64,000 nt of DNA from Urechis unicinctus (taxonomy: Eukaryota > Annelida > Polychaeta > Xenopneusta > Urechidae): NCBI GenBank assembly GCA_034190875.2, contig CM067356.1:51762263-51826262 (forward strand), given 5' to 3'. Under the pieces are notes generated by a model, which saw only the letters and a list, made by a program, of their open reading frames with translations, was not told the origin of the DNA and did not search any database. Positions 33,518 to 48,604 of this stretch are shown here, piece by piece (positions within the stretch are counted from its first letter, which is position 1; each line of letters starts with the position of its first letter). Made by a program: the position numbers and the translations under genes.

Positions 33518-34383
33518 ATGCCTCCAAAGAAGAAATTCTGTAAACTAGCAGAGTCTCGGCCTGGCATAGCAAGAAAGCACACAGAGGAGAAGTTTTCCGT
33601 CCTTCCTTCCAGTTCAGTCAGTCCATTAAAAAATGGGCATGTGCTACATCTGACTTTTTTTAGCAAGAGCTGTCTGGTGATGATTCCACATTATTAAAAG
33701 CTAAAATCCTTCCCTGTTGACTTAGAACAGTTAGAAACAATGATGGCGGCCTGTCTTCATTCTGTAGTTGTAGTGCTGGAACGCCAGTACAAGAAGTACT
33801 TTTCTATGGACCTGACAGAGGAACTCAAGCAAGAGACAGCCTCAGACAGATCCTACAATATTGACGCTGAGGATATCATGGGGATGTTGTCAGCTTTAAG
33901 GCAGAAAGCACCCAGTGCCACACTCTGTTTTCTATCTTGTCGTATGAGGGCCATAAAGAACAGAACAGTCCAGTACCTAGACAGTCTAGAGGAGAGTAGG
34001 AGGGAAGCTATATTTAAAGAAAGCTATAAGCTATGGAAGAATGCAAAGAGATAAAAGGAGAAAAAATCAGAAGCGGCTACGGGTGGAATTAATCAAGAGG
34101 CAAGATCAAAAAATGCAAGTGAGGGATGCTAGAATTAGGAAACAGAGAAGAAATTGAAAGAAGGTGGCTTGGATGCAGTGGTGAAACAGTTCCCTGCAAT
34201 ATCTGTGAATGATACAGATAGGAATAGGGTGATGGATTTGCTTGAGGGAAGAGTGATTGGAAAGAACATTGTTCATGTTTGGGATTTGGATGGTGAACTT
34301 CAGACATATGATGGAAGAATTGAGAAATCATGGGAGAGTAAAAGAAAGGGAAAATTGTACAAAATTGCATACTGGACTGCGTA
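33518..34383 (+). pseudogene. Intronless, frameshifted ORF of unknown family
   Basis: Not recognised as a named gene. It starts MPPKKKFCKLAESRPGIARK at 33518. Coding-like sequence then continues across three frames. One part has ELSGDDSTLLKAKIL. The next, from about 33710, includes LEQLETMMAACLHSVVVVLE, EDIMGMLSALRQKAPSATLC and MRAIKNRTVQYLDSLEESRR. A strongly basic stretch (about 34048-34150, with RRKNQKRLRVELIKRQDQKM) is one frame off. Finally, back in the earlier frame, KEGGLDAVVKQFPAISVND leads to a small beta-rich end: LLEGRVIGKNIVHVWDLDG, then GKLYKIAYW, stop at 34383. The C-terminal part looks like a Tudor/chromo-type barrel, which is an inference. At least two frame changes flank the basic stretch and cancel each other. 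Either this is a decayed gene or retrocopy, or the sequence contains indel errors. A unit of a repetitive mobile-element gene is a further possibility. Confidence 0.6.
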
Positions 34384-35300
34384 AGACCAAGATTACAATG
34401 ATGCACAGGATACTGATGTTTCTGTTTATTCTGCAGCCACTGATTTATTACTGGGAGAACTAGTTATTTCTGATTGAAAAATGTTGTATAGACTACTCTA
34501 CTCACCTGACTGTATATTGCTGAATATTTATTTCTGGGATAATGTTGCTGTACATAGCTGATCATACATTTGCCAACTCTAGGAGATATTATGTGTTTCT
34601 TTACTTTTCAATAAACCTTTTTGAATTTCTTGATTGCAAGGCACTTGATATATTCTCACATCTCTGGCCATCAGACTGGTGTTGATAAAATTTTCGCCCC
34701 TGTATTAGCTAATAATTTTTCAACTAATAAAGATATGTAAACTGATGTTTTGTTGAATAAGATCATGTATATCATAGCAGAGACCCTATTCTCAATGTCC
34801 TGAAAATTTTATTGAATTATCTTGAAAAACTAGAAAGTTATGGCTAATTCATTTCCCGGATCACACTATTTTGGCCTAGTCAATGCAAAACAGAGGGACA
34901 AATTAATTAGTTTTCATTGGACTAAAATCGACACAACTTTCTTATTTCTTAACATATTTTGACAATCTTGGTGTCATTTTGTTTTTTTTATTTAGCTCTA
35001 TCAGAATAAAAAAAATTCAATTCTAAAATAGTTACCTAACTAAGCTTTTGCACAGGTTGCCGATGCAAGGTGAAGTGCATAATATCGCCCAATTATACTC
35101 ATTATTCACAATGAATCACGGTTCATACCGATTGGCCCTAACTGGGACGCACTCTTCGACAGAAAAAGTAAGCGGGCACGGAAACCGGGCCAATAACCAT
35201 CCGCTTGATGGTTCGGTGCACGGGAGATACGCATGCGCATATGAAACATCCTGTGGCGGGATATTCTTTCGTCACTTTCGTTTCCGTCGCCGAGGTGGAA
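34384..35300. other. Spacer, no gene seen
   Basis: AT-rich 3' flank of the frameshifted ORF, with an AATAAA near 34610 (CAATAAACC). No further coding signal. Confidence 0.4.
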
Positions 35301-35307
35301 GGATGCC

Positions 35308-35463
35308 ATGGACATTGGAGCGAGATTTGATTCTTTTGAATCACTGGTAGAGGGAGTTGAAGTGTTTGGTCAAGAAAACAATGTTGTATTCGTTAAACAC
35401 GACAGTAAGACAGTAGAAACAGCGCACGTCAACGCCCAGACGATGAACATGATGCTTGTCTAA
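35308..35463 (+). CDS. Short ORF resembling the N-terminus of ZSWIM3-type proteins
   Basis: A 51-aa frame from ATG at 35308 contains GARFDSFESLVEGVEVFGQE and NNVVFVKHDSKTVETAH. The pattern G-x-R-F-D-S-F...N-x-V-x-F-V-x-x-D-S-K/R-T resembles the N-terminal domain of ZSWIM3/ZSWIM1-like proteins and related transposase-derived proteins, as I remember them. It ends in a stop with no obvious donor, so it may be a relic or a truncated copy. Weak evidence. Confidence 0.3.
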   Translation: MDIGARFDSFESLVEGVEVFGQENNVVFVKHDSKTVETAHVNAQTMNMMLV

Positions 35464-36800
35464 CCAAGACGTCATAAATACAGACATTTTGAGTAAACTT
35501 TTGCCAGGATACAAAAGCCTTATCAGTTGTATAATTATTCAACATAGACTACCTATTATTTTGGACAACTAATCACATTTCAGTATTTGTCAACCTTCAA
35601 CAGCTGATTATACAAGGAGTCTTTCACCAATATCAAACAAGTCAATGCAGACTGTCGAACACCTGAAAGTCTTTCGGTCCAAGAACATTGATGCCGAATT
35701 GAAAAATCTTTTGCCGTGCAATGGTGGACTTAGTAGTCATTTGTCGGGTTACCGTGCACGCAAAGATAAGCTTATTTGTTATTCGCACGGTTACTATTAT
35801 AACATGACATCACTATCATCACATGAGAAGTACAGGTGTGAAAAAGATTATACATCATAAATACCCAACAGAGTATTAGGATTCGTTATCTCCCTGACGA
35901 TTTTGGATATTTATAGCATAGGGAAATCAGGAAGAAATACAAGATTATGGTTAGACAAAGAACCAGTTGTGAATCACCTAGGTACTAAGGCTCAACAACG
36001 AGTACTTATAGTCTTAACAACCTATTAAACTGGCTTATCTTGTACATTTGGCATGCATGCATGTACATATAAAGGCAATATCCCTTTAGAAATGTGTAAG
36101 AATCACGTGGTTCTCCACAACGATAAGGACGTCCTGAACATACCATTTCGTTCTTCAAATCAAAAGTACAAATAAACTCATGGCATGAAATGCAATGTTA
36201 TTTAAATCTAGTCAAATGCTGAACCTAGTCAAATGCTGACTTAAATTGTCTAGTAGAACTGGATTTATTCAACACAACCAATAGATATCATGTCCCGTGC
36301 ATATAGATGATAGTTCAGTTGTGTGCACGGTTTCCGGGCGAATAACACGCCATCAGAGCATTCCGTGCACGGTTTCCGTGCATGCATCGCGAGACTGTGT
36401 TGTTGTTGGCCCGGCTTCCGTGCCTCCCCTACAACTAGATTCGATTAATCGGAGGTATGCTTGTATTGGAGTATGGAAATTAAATATGATTATGGAACAC
36501 ATTCAATGTATGTGACACAGCTAAACTATATGAATATATATGACAAAACGTACAGAAATCAGATTATGTTGATATTAATATAAACATCCGGTCACGCCAC
36601 TACATGACAGTCGCCTGATTTTATCTTGTCTGCTCACACTGATACCAGGTATACGTCACTGAGTATGAGTGCTAGTCTAATTAATGTCAAACGTGTTTTG
36701 ACTGCCACCTTTATTGACAACGATTTACTTGATTTGAAAAGTCATTTGGTAGATATGTTTCTCCCATCCTGCTGATCTGTTGACTGGGTTTGCAGTTTTG
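35464..36800. other. Spacer with repeated GTGCACGG motifs
   Basis: No gene recognised. GTGCACGG or GTGTGCACGGTTTCCG occurs at about 36310-36330 and 36352-36370, and related strings (GGTGCACGGGAGATACGCATG, GCACGGAAACCGGG) lie upstream at about 35170-35235. These may be dispersed pieces of one repeat. Confidence 0.4.
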
Positions 36801-36803
36801 TGA

Positions 36804-36871
36804 TAGGGGACGACCCTCGATTGAAGTGATGCACTCCGAACGAAGTGAATTCCCTTCGATTGAAGTGATTT
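36804..36871 (+). repeat. 68-bp inverted repeat, left arm
   Basis: TAGGGGACGACCCTC ... GAAGTGATTT, with an internal 15-bp direct repeat (TCGATTGAAGTGAT twice) separated by GCACTCCGAACGAAGTGAAT. It pairs with 39181-39248 with one mismatch that I can see. Confidence 0.95.
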
Positions 36872-37808
36872 AACTAACAAAGGGTGTGCAACAAGTGCGG
36901 TTGAATATTCAGCCATTATTGTAAACGAAACATGAAAAACAAACATTAGATTACCATTGCCAAATATTTACATATTTCTGTATTATTATCCTGGTAAGAG
37001 ATAATCAATCAGTCAGGAAGTGTTAAAAATAATCGATCTGGATGTGGCAAAAGAAAAAAAAATACCTCAGCCATAGTGGTCCCCGGGGTCTGGCCTGGGG
37101 CAGTGGAGGGTGCAAATGTGTGTTTTCCCTGTTGTGTGGGGATGGTCCCAATATTTTTAGTGCTATGACCCCCATCCCTAGAAAAAAGGCATCATATCCC
37201 GGTGTTGTCTGTCCTTGTCAACTGCAATAATAGCAATTATTTAATGACTGATACTCTTGTCAGTCTATGATCTCCCCTAGTAGTGATGTGGGTAAACTGC
37301 TCAACTTTCATTATGTCACTGTTGCATTTTGTTTCAGTTTTAGTTTAAGCTATCATGGCTGAGCCTGAGAAGCAAATCCAAAAAGGATCCTAAAGTCAAA
37401 GTCTAGCTTAATTTAAAAATATGTGTTGACAGTTCCAAGTTACATATCCAATCATGGATGCTTTTAATATGTTTGAGGTGCATGCACCAATGATCTTACA
37501 AATTAGTTAAAGTCTTATTGACTGATGTTTGTTGAATTGAAGAGATCCAATGTGTCGTTTTGTAGTTTTAGGCGTTGTATTTTCATTGCCATTGGCATTT
37601 CTTAGTTTTTCACCATTACAAGCTGATGCATCAAGGATATCTGTATGGTGGTGATTTTGACTTTTTTCATGGCATAAAATGGACATGGTAAATTTGTTTT
37701 CACACCTAATGAGTACATTTATATCAGCAAAAGTCAGTACAATCATATTCATTTGTTGCTTTATAACAGAAGTAAATGTCAGCTAAAGAAATAATTTTCT
37801 ATCATCAC

Positions 37809-38330
37809 TTAATATCTCATAGAGTGACTACTAAAGCAAAGTTTGTACCATATGTCTTGCCATGATACACCTGTAGAAAGAATTTTGCTGTCTTCCTTAA
37901 CATATTTTGGATCATTCAATCCCAAATGATAGGCCAATTGAACTATTTGATCATCATTAAGATTGTGCACAGTTTGGGGATCATCCAAAATTATAACTGT
38001 CTCTGTTTGGACACCTATGCGACTGAAGGAGGGGGTTTCAATTTCTGCCTGCTCTTTAGGGTTAGTGTAACTGTGGTCTTGGTCCATTTTCTCTTTATGA
38101 AGTTCTGGATGCAATTTGAGGATTTTTTCGAAACATCCTTTGCAAAATTTTGGTTGAGACATGATGATGGGTGCTCGATGACTTTTCCTCTCATCTTCAG
38201 CAATGTATCTTTCATTTGTTTTGGGGCTTTTTGAAGTGGACCTCCATCTTCCAGCTCAACTGCAAAGATTCACTGGCTCAACGCTTTTTAAAACGGCCAG
38301 CCGTAATCAGGGATGAGTATGTTCCATATC
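37809..38330 (-). CDS. Hypothetical protein exon(s), unknown family
   Basis: An open frame on the minus strand from ATG at 38162 encodes 117 aa with CKGCFEKILKLHPELHKEK at the start, acidic stretches, IVQLAYHLGLNDPKYVKED in the middle, and a stop at 37809. The CxxC-FE and H...H spacing resemble a small zinc-binding segment. Just upstream, 38165-38330, another frame gives MKDTLLKMRGKVIEHPSS and basic sequence, so this may be part of a spliced or decayed gene. It lies inside the 68-bp inverted repeats and could be cargo of that unit. I do not recognise the family. Confidence 0.35.
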
Positions 38331-39180
38331 TAACCTGTAAAAGCACATAGTTATATGGGTATATTTACTTAGACTTCAAAACTTCTACTGCCTCAACTGC
38401 TCAAGTGCTGTTGATAATTGGAGTTGAATTGGGTTATTTAAAAAACAAAGGGGGAAAGATTCAGGCAATATTTAAAAGACCTTTTTGTATTTAATGCCAT
38501 AACCATTTATTATATGTACTGTTCACATGTAATCAGATGTTTTGAATAGCCCAACAGACCAACGTGAGGTTTTTTATTACCTTATTACCAAAAGGAAGTG
38601 CAGCAGCATCTCCCATACTTGGTTCGCAAGAGCTAGTTTTTAATGTAATATCTCTGCAATAAGCTGTTAGATATTGATTTAGTTTGATGAAGTTGTAGAT
38701 AAAAACCTCATCTTTCAGATGACACCTGTCCTGATACAGTCAGCAGAGTCATGTTAAACTACAGATGATCCCTGGGAAAAAAGAGCAGATATATACGCAA
38801 TTCTCGTGTAACAGTAGCTAGTTATAAATATAGATATTTCTAAAATAGGTCGGTAGATTTTGATTTCGGTCGGTGAATTTATAGATTAAAACCTCACCTT
38901 TCAGATAAAACCAGTCCCAACTCTGTCAGATGACTTATGAGTGTTCCATGGTTAAAACAATCGAGACCTTGATTTAACAGGAGCCAAATCGACACGAATA
39001 AAACTACGGAACTTCGTTCCAAGCAACCTTTTGTAAACAAAACCATGTGCTTTAGGCACTTTTGAAATGGTCCCTCGCAATTTGACCTCTAAACCAATCA
39101 GAAACGTGTTCACATATGTGTAAGTGTCCATTTTATAACAGTGGGTATGATTTGCCAGTGGCACATGTTTACATTCTCGA

Positions 39181-39248
39181 AAATCACTTCAATCGAAGGG
39201 AATTCACTTCGTTCGGAGTGCATCACTTCAATTGAGGGTCGTCCCCTA
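39181..39248 (-). repeat. 68-bp inverted repeat, right arm
   Basis: Reverse complement of 36804-36871 with a single visible A/G difference. It ends 162 bp upstream of the MVK start codon, so it lies in the MVK promoter region or 5' UTR. Confidence 0.95.
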
Positions 39249-39410
39249 CCTGTATTATTTGATCATCCCGATTTCAAACCCTGTGTCCACGTATGCTTGC
39301 ATTTAGGTTATGCAGACATCTTGTAAGTCTGGATTTTCTATGCCTATCGAATTCATGCGCCAGATGCCCTACCATTTTCAAGAAGACTGCCCCACAACTT
39401 AATTGTCACT

Positions 39411-42040
39411 ATGGCTGCTGTAGAAGTATCTGCTCCTGGGAAAGTGATTTTACACGGTGAACATGCAGTTGTTTATGGGAAGGTAATTTTCAAGCATTAT
39501 TATATATCAGTGCTTCAAGGAATTGTATTCTACTAACACATTAACTTAATAGTCTATATAAAATCATAGAGTTTGGTATCCATATTACATTAATTCATCT
39601 ATTTGCAATTTTCTGAGGAAGAGAGCTTTAGCTGCCAGTTTAAACCTGCGTACATCACTTATGCTGGAAAGAACGACAAAAGGACATGTGGAGGTTGTCT
39701 TACCTGATATAAACATCGAGGCTTCCTGGGCTATGAAGACACTCCAGCATTGGCTACCACTCCCCTTCTGTGAGTTCATCCATTTAGTAGTCTAACTGCA
39801 TACATATCTTTGGGGTAAATATTTCTATCATTCATATTCTTATAAGCCTTACTGCATTGACCATTGTTATCATAAGTATCTTCTTTTTTTTTCCAACATG
39901 GAATGCATATTAGTAATAATTGCAGGCAAACCACTATCTCCAGAACCTCCTTCAGTAGAAGCTATGGAGAAAATTAAGGAGCTGGTTGCTCACACAATAA
40001 AGGATGAGATGTCAGAGACACGTGTACTAGCTCTTGTGGCATTCCTTTATCTCTATGGCAGTATATCAGACCACAAGAGGTGAGTGAATGGTACTCTGTG
40101 GGATGTTATTGTTTTAGTGTTCAAGTCCCAATCCTTAATTTGGGAACCATTTTCATTTCTTTTGTAGATTATTTGTGTTTGACAACATACAGAAGATGTT
40201 ATTTTTGCATGAATTGTTGCAGTTTTCTCATTCCTATCATGTCATTGTTCAGCACGATAACATTTTGGCTTTTTTTCCCCTTTAAATACTCATGATTTTA
40301 GATTTCCACAGCATCAGAGTAGTATTGCTAAATTGGCAGTATATCATTATTAAGCAGCTCTACTGTTTTGGGGAGCTGTCTTTCATCCATTGAACACCAT
40401 GGTTTTGTTTTCAGAACAAATTTGTAATGATCACTTCTGCTTTACAGCTTGCCAAGCATCTGTTTGAAGGTTTCATCAAGCCTGCCCCCAAGTGCAGGTC
40501 TTGGTAGCTCTGCAGCCTACTCAGCCTGCCTGGCCACAAGTCTCCTCTGTATTGGAGGGTACCTCTCCACATCTCATCAGGAAAAACTGACTGACAGTGA
40601 CAGGGAGTTGATCAATAAGTGGTCATTCCAAGCAGAGAAGATTATCCATGGGAGACCATCTGGCATTGATAACTCAGTCAGCACATTTGGTTGGATGTCA
40701 TCTTTGTACTTGACTCATATAACATATCATTTAGCATACTTATGTATGTGTGTCTGTGTTAAATAAATATGTTTATTATATGTTTATAGGTGGGGTGATG
40801 AGCTTCCAAAGTGGACAAATCACACCTTTATCCAGGTTATTTAACACCAATTTAGTTTGTTTCTGGTATTCACAAATGATTAGTTTATTTTATGATTACT
40901 GCAGGGCCTGGTGTAATTTTAAAATGACTTATGTAGGGTTCCTCAGTTGCGTGTTTTGCTGGTAAATACACAAGTACCTCGAAGCACCAAGGTGCTTGTA
41001 GCTGGCGTCAAAGAGCGCCATGATAAGGTGAAATACTAATATCATATTCTGCATTTTTAGTATTTACAGCATTCCTTGGCTAGCTAATAACTACTTTCAA
41101 TATGTGTAATATGTGCAGTATCCAGATATATTTATGCCTGTGATGGATTCCATACAAGCTATCAGTAACCAGTGTGAAGCTAGTCTGTCCACCATTGCCT
41201 CTGAACAAGATCCTGATCAATACACTGTGCTACAGGTAAGAAGATGTTGCAAACAATTCCAGATGGCACAGGGATCTTATGTTTATGAAAACATGGGGTC
41301 TTTTCCATGAGAAATAAATTTCACAATACCAGAGATGCAATTTTGATGACTCGTTGCTCCTGGCAATTCATGTGAACTGTATGATCAGAATTGCTACATT
41401 ATATTGATATAGTATGTTTTGTTTCCCAGGCATTTATGATATGCCCTTATCAAACAGTTTTTCACTGATTAATGTTTAATTTGTTCACTCTTTTTGTAAA
41501 GAGTTGTTATTTTCTTGAAAACATCTTCCAATTTCAACTGCTGTTTTACACACTGCTTCCACAGGACCTAATTAGGATGAACCAATTTCTCCTGAACTTC
41601 ATTGGTGTTGGTCATGCTAGTCTGGACTCTGTCTGTCACGTGTGTGCAAGTCACAGACTTGAAGCTAAGCTGACAGGAGCAGGAGGCGGAGGGTGTGCCT
41701 TCACCATCCTGCCACCTGGTGAGTAGAATGGAACTAAAACAATTGCTTGTGTCTTAGAATTATTGTTGTTGATTAATAAACTGGGACATCTAAGACAAAG
41801 TGATAATAAAAACCAGTATTGTAAGAAACTGAGTACAGTTAATCTTCAACTATGACAAAATGGAATAGAAGTGGCAATGCTGTCTTGTTTAATCTCATAG
41901 AATGCACACATTGAATGTTTGTGTGGTTTGCAGACTTTTCAGGGGCCCAGGTATCTGCTGTGTCCACTGAACTGAGTGCACTTGGCTACGACTGTTGGGA
42001 GACACAGATTGGAGGAGCTGGAGTAGTTATACATTCCTGA
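39411..42040 (+). CDS. MVK: Mevalonate kinase
   Basis: Nine exons: 39411-39482, 39622-39769, 39926-40079, 40448-40689, 40790-40835, 40937-41027, 41119-41235, 41565-41718 and 41934-42040. All are GT-AG and in phase, giving 1131 nt and 376 aa (human MVK is 396 aa). This GHMP kinase phosphorylates (R)-mevalonate to 5-phosphomevalonate with ATP in the isoprenoid pathway. Motif 1, [18 protein letters not shown], occupies residues 7-24. GHMP motif 2, [12 protein letters not shown], is at 138-149. A glutamate corresponding to human E193 is at 188. The catalytic aspartate lies in [15 protein letters not shown] (D199). The glycine-rich motif 3, [10 protein letters not shown], is at 325-334. The C-terminus ends [10 protein letters not shown]. 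The start is fixed by motif 1 lying seven residues in, and all catalytic residues are present. The gene faces LRRC47 tail-to-tail. Confidence 0.97.
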
Positions 42041-42122
42041 TTACATTGGCATCAGTTAGGATGTATTTCACCATGTGAATGATACTTTGTAACTAGTTAT
42101 TTTTACAGCTCTTCTTTGCAAT

Positions 42123-42128
42123 AATAAA
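42123..42128 (+). terminator. Candidate poly(A) signal of MVK
   Basis: AATAAA about 83 bases after the MVK stop codon. Confidence 0.6.
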
Positions 42129-43378
42129 CAATTCATATTTCACCGACAACTCTTTGATATCGATTATATGAGGTCAGGTTATTTTGGCATCTCTCAGTGA
42201 CAGCATCACAACCTATTTTCACTTCGGCTACTTTCAAGGAATTTCATTTTCAAAATTTTGCTGTGGAAACAATTCTTTAAATTGTCCAATCAAAAACCCC
42301 AGTTATATTTATGACATTTGCAAGGTTTTGATTTCAACCTTATATGGCATATGGTAAACACCATTAGAAATGTCAAGCTGCACAATGTTTGGAATGGAGT
42401 GACAACGTTAGAAATGATTGCATAATAGGAGCCTTCACATTGTCGGGTTCCCGTCGCAGCTGCAAGGCTGTGATACTGATTTTTCACCGGAAATGGGGGA
42501 TGCTTTTCCAAATCACAAAGGCAATACACTTGGTCATCAAATAAATAAGACAGTAAGCTCGGGTGCATTTGACATGTCGGCCTGCCATGTAGAAAGTGTG
42601 TTGTGATCTGGGAAATTGACTTGCTGACCCTCTATGCTAATAGTTCGGCTTTCATTGTAAATATTCTCTCCATCATCTTCCCCGACCAATTACACAATAT
42701 TTACAGTGCTGCAGGCATTTCTTGCTAATTCTATGAGCTCAGTTTTCTTATAACTCGAGCAAGGGACTCCCCTATCTTTGAGGAAAGTTTTCAGCTGGGG
42801 TACTTTCCATTAAGAAGGGGACAGTGATGACATGGTGTAGCAACAGTCACGCACGCTAACTTCGAAGAGATATCGGGTGAAGACTGATGTTCTTGTAGAA
42901 TACTCTCCAGACGACTGAAGATGAATGAAGTTGGCACTATTTTGGAGCACAATTTTATTATAAATCTGTGCTTGATAACTCCTTCCAATGTGCTCATTGC
43001 GACGTGACAGCGTTCAGATGAACTTAAGAGAAGTTCATAATATGCTTGACACTTTCGGCGACGTCTTTGATGTTCTTTACAGCTATAAAAATACGCAACA
43101 AGAATGCGCACAACAATGCAGGAACTTAAAACAGCAACTGGTAAAGTGCGAACAAAGCGCTGACAGCCTGACAGGCAGAGAAACATGCCCCCAATTCTGA
43201 GAATACTTCAATCATTTCATCTTAGCAGCCAGACAAAATCACACAAATTCACTGAAGAATGCATCACTACTGCATTTTTTCCAATGAACATTTAAATACC
43301 AAGCATTGAGGGTCATACCTTAAATATGACAATTTGGTTTCAAACACTTCGAAATCAACTACGATTAGATTTCACAGC

Positions 43379-43384
43379 TTTATT
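43379..43384 (-). terminator. Candidate poly(A) signal of LRRC47
   Basis: AATAAA on the minus strand about 95 bases beyond the LRRC47 stop codon. Confidence 0.55.
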
Positions 43385-43476
43385 CAACTACAACAGGTGA
43401 ACAAAGTTATTTATAATGTCTGGTTTGTGACACAGAACATAATAAGCTCATGAAGTCCAACCACATTGGTTAAGCA

Positions 43477-46181
<2,705 letters not shown>

Positions 46182-46271
46182 GACGATGGATCTAGCAACA
46201 TTAATAGGGTCAAAACAGGTTAGTTGGTGTACAAATCTATGTTGAATGGTATCACTTTCACTATTTACCAT

Positions 46272-46978
46272 TGATAAATTAACATTTTGTTTTCATTGAC
46301 AGCTTAGATGATCACCAAAACGGCATGGATTAATTAGGATTTCAGAATGCATGAAGTCATATATCCTCATGTTAATTATTCCAATTGGATGTCAAAACAA
46401 CAACAATTACCATTTGCAAGTGATATAGTTATGAATTCATTGTGTCATTAACAAATTAGAACAATACTTGAAAGTTCAACAGCCTAATGATGAAACATCA
46501 TGAATGAGTCATTATATATTCAACTGCAATCCCTAACCTCAGACACTGACTCATTAAACGCTCACAGTGACATAAGACCTCATCAATGGTGTGAAATTCA
46601 CCAGATATGCACTATAAACAGGAGACCCTGCAGTATTGCTATACAAGATAAGATGTTTAGTTACTGGAACATAGAATTTAAAATTATCTATACTGGTTAT
46701 TTCCAAATATTATTTGAAGTATATGGCTTAAACCTCATGGGCTTTATGCAGAAATAATGAACCCGGTCTGATTCAGAAGACATGAAGTGTCTCGGGCCAA
46801 TGGCAAGTATAAAGGGAACTTAAACTGTTTGTTCCAACCTTTGGTAACGTACTATTGCTGTATCCCTGTTAACCTAAAATATCCCTCACTTCCCTTCACA
46901 ATCATTATTTATCTTCCAGGGAGGGCCAGGCAATGGAGTGGTGTGGTGGAGGGAGAGTGGATTTTAGTTTGAACACCA
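46272..46978. other. Upstream region of LRRC47, no gene seen
   Basis: AT-rich sequence without a recognisable gene. It should hold the LRRC47 promoter and 5' UTR. Confidence 0.4.
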
Positions 46979-47058
46979 ATTGGGGGAGGACACCTCTTGG
47001 GGGAGGACACCTCTTGGGAGAGGACACCTCTTGGGGGAGGACACCTCTTGGGGGAGAT
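46979..47058. repeat. 19-bp minisatellite
   Basis: Four full units and a partial fifth of TTGGGGGAGGACACCTC, with one GAGAGG variant. A (T)n and (A)n flank lies just downstream. Confidence 0.93.
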
Positions 47059-47474
47059 TCATATCCTTTTTTTTGTCATTGCTTTAATTGGGGAGGGTTA
47101 TAAAAAAAAAATTATATGAAGACATCAATAAAGATGAAATACCAGGGTTAACGTCACAGTTGACCATGAGGTGACATCTCTACAATAGTTCTTCAACACA
47201 ACTTGATAGGCTTTGTTACTCGTGCTTTGCACTTGTCAATGGTGTTTCCTCTTTTTCCATTTATTCTAGAAGGCGGCTGCTTAATAAGTTCAATCTTATC
47301 TATTCAACATATAACACATAAGGTCTATAATGGCCAAAGTCACCCTTTTGAATTCATGTTCACAAACATATATTTGATATTAGCCTTGCACGACATCTTA
47401 TTGACAATATTTATATTACCGTCTGATCGGGGCTAATTTGATATATATATAAACAAGGAATTACATACATATAA

Positions 47475-47700
47475 CCCCGGGGGGGAGGCACTTGGCCTTA
47501 TTCTGGATAGGGGTGTGCCGTGGGACCTCGAAAACCCGTACCCGTCGTACAAGGTCAAACTGTCCAAAAGCACACCCCGTTGTACAAGGTATTATTTTAC
47601 GAATGTATAACCCGCCATACAAGTATGAGGCCAAAAACCCGTCGTACTACCTCTATACACTTAAGTGCCCCACCCCCCCCCCCCCCCCCCCTCCCCCGGG
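47475..47700. mobile_element. G-run-ended inverted-repeat element, copy 1
   Basis: Begins CCCCGGGGGGGAGGCACTT and ends AAGTGCCCC followed by a C-run and CCCGGG, so the ends are inverted repeats (CCCGGGGGG-CACTT). The interior has GGCCTTATTCTGGATAGGGG, TGTGCCG-GGGACCTCGAAAA and repeated CCCGTCGTACAAG motifs. It is a shorter version of the copy at 59281. There is no transposase. The open frames on the plus strand are repeat translations. Confidence 0.85.
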
Positions 47701-48600
47701 CATATAACTCCTTGACATAAATTATCATAGACGTTCAGAGAAAATTCGTTAGTTAGTTAGTGGCGACCGTTGTCAGCGATGTGACGTCATATTTGTTTTA
47801 AGTAAGCATAAACATAAAAGTTCATAAAAAGATTGAATCATTGCCATGCTGCCCATCAATTACAGGAAAGAGACGAAACAAAACGCGCATGTAGGCTTAT
47901 ATGGGACTCAATTAACAACATAATATTAGCTGACGGTATAGAGCTGCATACAATGTATAAACGGTATTGAGCTGGATTAAACTTTTATGCTAAATTTCAG
48001 TGTTAATTACTCAAGGACTATTGTCAAATTCATACTCTTTTTCACGGCGTGCGGTGGAAATTTTTGACACAGCGACTTCGTACACGTTATGACAATTTGA
48101 TTATTGGTGCGTTATGATTTGTGTTGCAGTTGAGTAAAAGACAGAGACAGAAGATTAGTCTGAAACAGAATTCATTTATAAAATCGGTATTCTTTATCCG
48201 AATGAATTTATGATGTATATCGAATGCAATGGCGAACTAACCATTTTCAGAAAATGTATGCTCCCTTAATCAGCTCATGAGGCTCGGTTTTTGTGTTGCT
48301 TCGGAAATGATGCTCACAGGCTCAGTGAGAACGAATGTAAACAAGACGTGTTGCGACCAGGATAAGGAATGAATAAATGTTATCCCAAATTTGGCGATGT
48401 ATAGAGCTTTGTGGCACATATGAATCGTGAAATTATATGATCGATTTTAACACGGTGAGTATGCACGATATCCCATTCGTTATTTGTCATATATCGGAAA
48501 TTTCGGTCTTCTGTCTGTCCAGATTAGTCTAGTTGAGTCCTTTGAACTGTTGAAAGTTGGAGCTTGTGTTTGTGGTCTGTTAGGCACACAGGGATTCGTA
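47701..48600. other. Spacer, no gene seen
   Basis: AT-rich, no coding or repeat signal that I could support. Confidence 0.4.
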
Positions 48601-48604
48601 TCTG

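Larger units (their letters stand above)
42041..43476. other. Intergenic region between MVK and LRRC47
   Basis: Contains candidate poly(A) signals for both genes. A plus-strand frame from 42988 to 43200 encodes a cysteine- and glutamine-rich helical peptide (ECAQQCRNLKQQLVKCEQSA). An overlapping minus-strand frame spans 42791-43186. Neither has family support, so I leave both as unproven. Confidence 0.45.

Noticed and set aside
42791..43200. Overlapping 131-aa minus frame and 70-aa plus frame between MVK and LRRC47
   Set aside because: No recognisable domain on either strand, no splice context, and both overlap. The helical Cys-rich plus-strand peptide is only suggestive.
47492..47720. Arg/Thr- and Pro-rich plus-strand frames
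   Set aside because: They are translations of the G-run-ended repeat element, mirrored in the frames at 59308-59649.
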